From the NCBI GenBank assembly GCA_945861365.1, contig CAMAUH010000120.1, positions 1 through 9,933 on the forward strand: a stretch of 9,933 nucleotides of DNA, written 5' to 3'. The notes below the pieces were generated by a model. The model did no database searches. It worked only from the letters and a program-made list of their open reading frames with translations, and had not been told where the DNA came from. Shown piece by piece: positions 6,021-9,933 of this stretch (its first letter is position 1; each line of letters begins with the position of its first letter). A program made the translations under genes and the position numbers. The stretch comes from Candidatus Kuenenia stuttgartensis. GTDB lineage: Bacteria > Planctomycetota > UBA1135 > UBA2386.

Positions 6021-6556
6021 ACGTGCTGCTCGGCGTCGGCGCCGGCATCGCTGCCTACAAGCTCGCCTATGCGGCCAGTCGGTTGGTGCAGCTCGGCGCC
6101 AGTGTTCGCGTGGCCATGACGCCGCGGGCTACCGAGTTCGTCGGCGCGCTGACGTTCGCGGGTCTCACCGGCAAACCGGTGATCCTGTCGTCGACCCAGG
6201 CCGACCCGGATGGTGCCGTGCCGCACATCGACGCCGCACGGGCCGCGTCGGTCTACGTGATCGCGCCGGCCACCGCCGACCTGTTGGCCCGGCTGGCGTC
6301 CGGCGCGGCCGACGACGCGGTGGCGCTGCTCGCGCTGACCTGCCGCTGCCCGCTGCTGCTGTGCCCGGCGATGAACGATGCCATGTGGCTCGCTCCGGCG
6401 GTGCAGCAGAACGTCGATCGGCTGCGCGCCCGTGGCGTGCATTTCCTGGGACCGGTGACCGGGCATCTCGCCGAGGGCTACGCCGCGATCGGCCGCATGG
6501 TCGAGCCCGAGGCGATCGTCGAACGGGCCCTGCAGCTCGCGGGCGGTTCGGCATGA
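6005..6556 (+). CDS. coaC: Phosphopantothenoylcysteine decarboxylase (stand-alone CoaC-type flavoprotein)
   Basis: FMN-dependent enzyme that decarboxylates 4'-phosphopantothenoylcysteine in coenzyme A synthesis. 183 residues, matching only the N-terminal half of bifunctional CoaBC; the CoaB ligase is not fused and not in the window. Motifs: VLLGVGAGIAAYK at the start, PHIDAAR with active-site His74, APATADLLA for FMN binding, PAMNDAMW (121-128, the PxMNxxMW substrate signature), GPVTGHLAEG and IGRMVEPEAI near the end. The usual ACG(D) element, with the cysteine used in E. coli Dfp and plant HAL3, reads AEG here. The substitution may be tolerated or may indicate a related flavoprotein decarboxylase. 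The start is GTG 6005 or 6017. It overlaps the end of gmk. Confidence 0.88.
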   Translation: MAERVNVLLGVGAGIAAYKLAYAASRLVQLGASVRVAMTPRATEFVGALTFAGLTGKPVILSSTQADPDGAVPHIDAARAASVYVIAPATADLLARLASGAADDAVALLALTCRCPLLLCPAMNDAMWLAPAVQQNVDRLRARGVHFLGPVTGHLAEGYAAIGRMVEPEAIVERALQLAGGSA

Positions 6557-7332
6557 CCGGCCCGGTGCGGGCGTTCACGCTGCGCGGCGCCGATGCCGTT
6601 GCCGCGCTCGACTGGCTGCATGTGCATGCCGACCTGCAGGGCGTGCTCGAAGGCGACGACGTGATCACCGTGTGGCTCGATGGCGTGCTACCGGCGTTGC
6701 CGTTCGCGGCGCTGCGGGTCGCCGAGATCGCGGTGCGGGCCGAGGACGCGCTCATCACGGGGCTCGAGCACGACGTGGCCATCGAGGTCGCCGCCGACTT
6801 GTGGGTGCGGCCGCCCTGGGTCGAGCGCCCGGCGGCCTGTCGCGGCATCGAGTTGGTGGTGCCGCGCGGTGGCGCGTTCGGCAGCGGCGAGCACGCGAGC
6901 ACGCGCGCGGCGTTGCGTTGCCTGCATGCCATCTGGGACGCGCCAGCGAGCTTCGCCGACGTCGGCACCGGTTCGGGCATCCTCGCGCTCTATGCGCACG
7001 TTCGCGGTTGCGGCCGCATCGAGGCCTGCGACATCGACCCTGCCTCGGTGCAGGCTGCCCGTGAACTGCTACCGACGGCGCGGGTTCACCTCGGTGGTGC
7101 CGCGACCTTGGCGGGCGTGGATGGCATGGTGGCCAACATGACCGGCAGCGAGCTGACGGCCGCGATGCCCGAGATGTTGGCGCGGTGGAGTGGGCGGCGG
7201 GCGCTGGTGCTGAGCGGCATGCGGGCCGGTGAGGTCGATGCCGTAGCCGCGCTCGTCGGTCGGCCGGTCGTGCACCGGGAGGTGGTCGAGCCGTTCACGG
7301 CCATCGCCTACGCCGGCGATGGCGCCAGGTAG
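6553..7332 (+). CDS. prmA: PrmA-like (ribosomal protein L11) methyltransferase
   Basis: 259 residues, shorter than E. coli PrmA (293). The ATG overlaps the coaC stop (ATGA). The SAM-binding Rossmann domain begins near residue 104 with GGAFGSGEHASTR (106-118), the counterpart of the PrmA block D-P-G-x-A-F-G-T-G-x-H-x-T-T. DVGTGSGILAL (136-146) is motif I, ACDIDP (158-163) the acidic loop, VANM (193-196) the position of the PrmA A-N-I motif, and LVLSGM matches the L-x-L-S-G-I strand. The Asp-Pro before the glycine is Pro-Arg here. The first 90 or so residues, the substrate-recognition half, are weakly conserved. L11 methylation is thus likely but not certain; another protein substrate is possible. 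It is the last gene of the rightward run. Confidence 0.82.
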   Translation: MTGPVRAFTLRGADAVAALDWLHVHADLQGVLEGDDVITVWLDGVLPALPFAALRVAEIAVRAEDALITGLEHDVAIEVAADLWVRPPWVERPAACRGIELVVPRGGAFGSGEHASTRAALRCLHAIWDAPASFADVGTGSGILALYAHVRGCGRIEACDIDPASVQAARELLPTARVHLGGAATLAGVDGMVANMTGSELTAAMPEMLARWSGRRALVLSGMRAGEVDAVAALVGRPVVHREVVEPFTAIAYAGDGAR

Positions 7333-8060
7333 ACGTCGAAGCGCACCCGTTCGCCCTCGACGGCGAACGACACGTCGGGGGCGATCGCCGCTTCGCCGTG
7401 ATGGCGCTTCACCACGACGCGGGTGGTCGCGGTTGCGCGCGCGGTAGCCAGCAGCGGCGCCGGGTCGTCGGGTGCACCGGCCAGCAGGCGGCAAACCTGC
7501 ATCTCCTTCTTCACCTGTGCCTTGCTGGCGACTCCGAACATCGGGTCGAGGTAGATCACGTGCGGTCGTTGCGTGGGATCCAGCGAAGCGAGCCAGGTGG
7601 TCGCGTCGGTGTGCACGAAGGTCAGGTGCCGGGCGAGGCTGGAGTCGGCGATGCAGAGGCGCAGCAGGAACACCAAGGCGGGCAGCCGTTCGATGGCGGT
7701 CACCGTGCAGCCGAGCGCGGCGAGGACCATGGCGTCGCGCCCGAGGCCGGCGGTGGCGTCGACGATGCGCAGCGGACCCGGTTGTTTGCCGACGCCGCAG
7801 GCACGGGGCAGCGCATCGGTCTTGCGGGCCGTCCGCAAACGCTGCGTCAGCTGGCTGTCGCGCAAAGAGACCTCCAGCACCAGCGATCCCGTGCTCGCCG
7901 GCGAACGCAGCTCCATGCGGTCGGCCGAACGAACGAGTTGCCAGCCGGTCGGGTCCAGTGCCGGGGCGCTGGCGATCCCAAGTTGCTCTGCCAGAGCAAG
8001 ATCGCTGCCACGTGGGCTTCCGCCCAGGGTTACTTCCGTGCGCAGCCAGCTAGTGGACAT
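7308..8060 (-). CDS. rsmJ: 16S rRNA m2G1516 methyltransferase RsmJ
   Basis: 250 residues, the same size as E. coli RsmJ (YhiQ), which makes N2-methylguanosine at 16S rRNA position 1516. The signature is unusually clear: RKTDALPRACG (79-89), SAM motif IVDATAGLGRDA (99-110), GCTVTAIER (117-125), catalytic-site motif YLDPMFG (170-176) followed by K180 and KKEM (184-187), and RVVVKRHHG (214-220), then RFDVYLAP at the end. The ATG at 8060 suits the normal N-terminal length. Its last 25 bp overlap the end of the prmA-like gene on the other strand. RsmJ is best known from gammaproteobacteria, so its presence here is of some evolutionary interest. Diverges from the Xre regulator gene. Confidence 0.93.
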   Translation of the reverse strand: MSTSWLRTEVTLGGSPRGSDLALAEQLGIASAPALDPTGWQLVRSADRMELRSPASTGSLVLEVSLRDSQLTQRLRTARKTDALPRACGVGKQPGPLRIVDATAGLGRDAMVLAALGCTVTAIERLPALVFLLRLCIADSSLARHLTFVHTDATTWLASLDPTQRPHVIYLDPMFGVASKAQVKKEMQVCRLLAGAPDDPAPLLATARATATTRVVVKRHHGEAAIAPDVSFAVEGERVRFDVYLAPSPA

Positions 8061-8110
8061 TCGCCGATCGTTCGTGAAACCGGGACTCCGGAGACGCGAA
8101 CAGGATGGCG

Positions 8111-8135
8111 CGCCGGTGGCAGCAATGCCACGGCG
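8111..8135 (+). other. 10-bp hairpin with a GNRA-type GCAA loop before the Xre gene
   Basis: CGCC-(G)-GTGGCA (8111-8121) pairs with TGCCACGGCG (8126-8135). This gives ten Watson-Crick pairs, one bulged G (8115) and the loop GCAA. As plus-strand RNA it would have a GNRA tetraloop. It sits in the 215-bp divergent gap, 140 bases before the regulator ATG. I know of no matching RNA family. Confidence 0.4.
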
Positions 8136-8173
8136 GTTCGCGCAGCTCTTGCCGGGTTGGCCTCGTTAGCCAC

Positions 8174-8194
8174 AAGCAGCCTCGCCGGCTGCTT
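8174..8194 (+). other. 8-bp perfect hairpin before the Xre gene
   Basis: AAGCAGCC (8174-8181) and GGCTGCTT (8187-8194) pair perfectly around the loop TCGCC. It follows the GCAA hairpin by 38 bases. The 3' arm ends in TT but no T-run follows. It could be a leader structure, a weak terminator or an operator-like inverted repeat for the regulator. Confidence 0.4.
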
Positions 8195-8275
8195 CTCGTC
8201 AGGGCGTGATAGTCTTTCGCAGATTGCGGTCTCGATGCCGTTCGACGGTATCGCCACCCCTACCTCACTCACTCC

Positions 8276-8836
8276 ATGCGGCGCCTGCACCTCAAGTTGT
8301 TCTTCCTCCGTACCCGCCTGAAGCGCGAAGCCCAGGGCGTCACCGCCAAGATCCTCGGCGTGCGTCCGGCCACGATGTCGCATCTCGAGCAGGGCCGTTC
8401 GGTTCCGACCCTGCAGATGCTGACGGCTTTGTGCAAGCACTACGACGTGACGCCGACCTACCTGCTGGACGACGACCGCCCGATCGACCCATCGACCCGG
8501 GATCGTTGGTCGGAGCGCGACAGCCTGGTCGCTCGCGGCAACTGGCTCGAGGTCCCCGAGGGGGCCATGGTGACGACCCACGACGGCGTTCGCCTCGTCG
8601 CGGTCCAGCCCGGGGCCCGCTTCTATGACGCGAGTGCGCAGGCGCAGCGGATGACGTGCCCCAACGCCAACGCGGCGAAGGATCTCGAGGCGGGCGTCCA
8701 GGTCGCCAGCAAGAAGCGCGACCACGAACTCGAGGAGCTGCTGGCCCGCGAGCTGATGGGGCAGCGCAAGCCGCGTTCGAAGCCGGTCGCCAAGAGCGTG
8801 CTGAAGACGGCCATGGCGCAGATGGCGCAGGGCTGA
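8276..8836 (+). CDS. Xre-type helix-turn-helix regulator with an unrecognised C-terminal region
   Basis: 186 residues. Residues about 7-64 form a Xre/Cro-C1-type DNA-binding domain. The helix-turn-helix covers roughly QGVTAKILGVRPATMSHLEQG (20-40), followed by the typical V-P-T-L-x-x-L and H-Y-D-V-T-P-x-Y-L-L. Residues 65-135 look like a small, mostly beta region containing VPEGAMVTTHDGVRLVAVQPG. They do not match a cupin, S24 peptidase or HipB extension that I can recognise. Residues about 140-186 are charged and helical, with a basic stretch RKPRSKPVAK. The start ATG has no Shine-Dalgarno sequence; it gives the DNA-binding domain a short natural N-terminus. A regulated gene is not evident, but the divergent gap with two inverted repeats is a likely place for autoregulation. 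No toxin partner follows, so an antitoxin role is not supported. Confidence 0.85.
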   Translation: MRRLHLKLFFLRTRLKREAQGVTAKILGVRPATMSHLEQGRSVPTLQMLTALCKHYDVTPTYLLDDDRPIDPSTRDRWSERDSLVARGNWLEVPEGAMVTTHDGVRLVAVQPGARFYDASAQAQRMTCPNANAAKDLEAGVQVASKKRDHELEELLARELMGQRKPRSKPVAKSVLKTAMAQMAQG

Positions 8837-8850
8837 GCGGCCGCGGCCGC
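8837..8850. terminator. GC palindrome between convergent genes (possible bidirectional terminator)
   Basis: GCGGCCGCGGCCGC is a perfect 14-bp palindrome in the 28-bp gap between the Xre gene and the glycosyltransferase gene, whose ends face each other. The position suits a shared terminator. There is no T-run on either side and no central loop, so at most a few base pairs could form a hairpin. Confidence 0.25.
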
Positions 8851-8864
8851 CTCGCTGGTCCGAT

Positions 8865-9824
8865 CTAGTTGGCGGGTCGCCGGCGCGCGCAGGCCGCGCG
8901 ATACCCGTCGCGCAGGCCGCGCAGGTAGTGCGGCAGGAACTGCAGCGAGCGCGTGTACAGCACGCCGAGCAGCGGCTTCACGAGCCATGCCAGGACCATG
9001 AAGGTCCAGCGCTCGATCCGACGCAGGCGGCGGTGCGCGAACAGGACCTTGGCGCGCGTCAGCCAGTAGAGCCGTTCGCCCGTCAGTTCGCCGAGCACCG
9101 GCGCGCCGGGTTGGCTGCCGCCGCCGACGTGCACGGCGCGGGCGCGTTGGGTGATCCACACCTGGCGACCCAGTTTGCGGACCTGTTCGCACAGGTCCGC
9201 GTCCTCGCAGTAGAGGAAGTAGTCGGAGCAGAAGCGCAGGCCGCCGCGCAGCAGATCGCCGGCCAGCAGCATGCAGGCGCCGGTGACGAAGGACGCCTGA
9301 TGCTCCGTCGTGCCGGTCGGGGCGCAGTGGAACCCGCTGAGGGTGAAGCGCGGGATGCGGCCGTTCTGGAACCAGGGATTGCCCAGCGCATCGTCGACGC
9401 GACAACCGACGATGCCGGCCTGCGGATTCCGCCGCGCGGTGGCGATCAGCTTGTCGAGCGCGCCGCCGTTCAGTTCCGCATCGGGATTGATCAGCAGCAC
9501 GTGTGCGATGTCGGGCCAGGCCGCCAGCGCGCGGTCGATGCCCAGGTTGCAGCCCGCGCCGAAGCCGGCGTTGTGCGGCGATCGCACCGGCAGCACGTCG
9601 GGAGAGCCGGCGAGCTTCTGCAACACCTCTTCGCCCGATGCATCCGGCGACTGGTTGTCGACGACGACGATGGCGAGGGGCTGCTGCTGCTGGCGCAGCG
9701 ACGCGACGCAGCGCAGGGTTGCCGCAGCATCGCGATAGTGCACGACCACGGCGGCGCAGGTGGGGATCGCGCGGGCGTGCCGGTCGGCGCTCCGCTCGAT
9801 CAGACTGGTTGTGGCGGTCGGCAT
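8865..9824 (-). CDS. Family 2 glycosyltransferase (rhamnosyltransferase-like)
   Basis: 319 residues. The GT-A fold is clear: VVVHYRD (26-32) as the first strand, VVVDNQSPD (53-61) for nucleotide binding, HNAGFGAGCNLGI (84-96), LLINPDAEL (110-118) with Asn113-Pro-Asp115 at the metal/nucleotide site, GACMLL (182-187), and the catalytic block DYFLYCEDADLC (201-212). This pattern is typical of WbbL/GT2 enzymes that add rhamnose or similar sugars to cell-surface glycans. The C-terminus has a hydrophobic stretch (roughly WTFMVLAWLVKPLLGVLY) that may bind the membrane, followed by a basic tail. Start ATG 9824 is reasonable; the frame stays open upstream to the window edge, so a longer form cannot be excluded. 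The donor and acceptor are unknown. It is convergent with the Xre gene. Confidence 0.9.
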   Translation of the reverse strand: MPTATTSLIERSADRHARAIPTCAAVVVHYRDAAATLRCVASLRQQQQPLAIVVVDNQSPDASGEEVLQKLAGSPDVLPVRSPHNAGFGAGCNLGIDRALAAWPDIAHVLLINPDAELNGGALDKLIATARRNPQAGIVGCRVDDALGNPWFQNGRIPRFTLSGFHCAPTGTTEHQASFVTGACMLLAGDLLRGGLRFCSDYFLYCEDADLCEQVRKLGRQVWITQRARAVHVGGGSQPGAPVLGELTGERLYWLTRAKVLFAHRRLRRIERWTFMVLAWLVKPLLGVLYTRSLQFLPHYLRGLRDGYRAACARRRPAN

Positions 9825-9933
9825 GGCGAAGGCCCTCGCGTCGGTGCCTGGGCGGCTCGCGAGGCGGAAGGCGGCAGTGGTTGCAGAGGCAGGCGAACCG
9901 GGGCTGCGAGGCCCTTCACGATGCCCGCCGCGA

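Noticed and set aside
8107..8114. GGCGCGCC palindrome as a regulatory site
   Set aside because: An eight-base GC palindrome is expected by chance at this base composition, and part of it is explained by the hairpin at 8111-8135.
7398..8321. Plus-strand open frames across rsmJ
   Set aside because: They are shadows of rsmJ, which has a complete set of family motifs on the minus strand.
9823..9933. Possible plus-strand gene starting at ATG 9823 and running off the right edge, or the end of a minus-strand gene upstream of the glycosyltransferase
   Set aside because: All three readings are open over this short stretch (plus strand, the glycosyltransferase frame extended upstream, and a minus-strand frame ending at 9800). 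None shows a recognisable motif, so no gene can be assigned.

Overview
The window is GC-rich chromosomal DNA. It fits a Planctomycetota-like bacterium: an exported protein with prenyltransferase/squalene-oxidase-type repeats, a yicC-gmk-coaC run, few clear Shine-Dalgarno sites and several GTG/TTG starts. This placement is inferred from gene content and no marker gene proves it. There is no IS element, phage gene, CRISPR array, tRNA or rRNA.

Left part (1-2488): a MASE1-type membrane sensor protein runs leftward off the edge from position 450. Diverging from it is a two-gene envelope cassette: a predicted lipoprotein that is almost entirely coiled coil, overlapped by four bases with an exported alpha/alpha-toroid repeat protein. 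A consensus-like promoter sits so close to the lipoprotein ATG that its mRNA would be leaderless.

Middle (2550-7332): a compact rightward housekeeping run. It contains DAHP synthase (aromatic amino acids), tpiA (glycolysis), secG (protein export), yicC (RNA turnover), gmk (GTP synthesis), a stand-alone coaC (coenzyme A) and a PrmA-like methyltransferase. Several junctions overlap as ATGA or GTGA, which suggests translational coupling. The DAHP synthase C-terminal tail carries a 9-bp tandem repeat just before tpiA. A second promoter candidate lies before the DAHP synthase gene and argues for a later start codon than the longest ORF.

Right part (7308-9933): rsmJ (16S rRNA methyltransferase) is on the minus strand, and its end overlaps the end of prmA by 25 bp. 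A 215-bp divergent gap contains two well-formed hairpins. It is followed by a Xre-type regulator with an unrecognised C-terminal half, and a convergent family 2 glycosyltransferase. A 14-bp GC palindrome separates the last two.

Most of the window is ordinary housekeeping DNA. The points most worth a second look are the lipoprotein/toroid cassette with its leaderless promoter, the hairpin pair before the Xre gene, the repeat-bearing tail of DAHP synthase, and the CoaC that lacks the usual catalytic cysteine.
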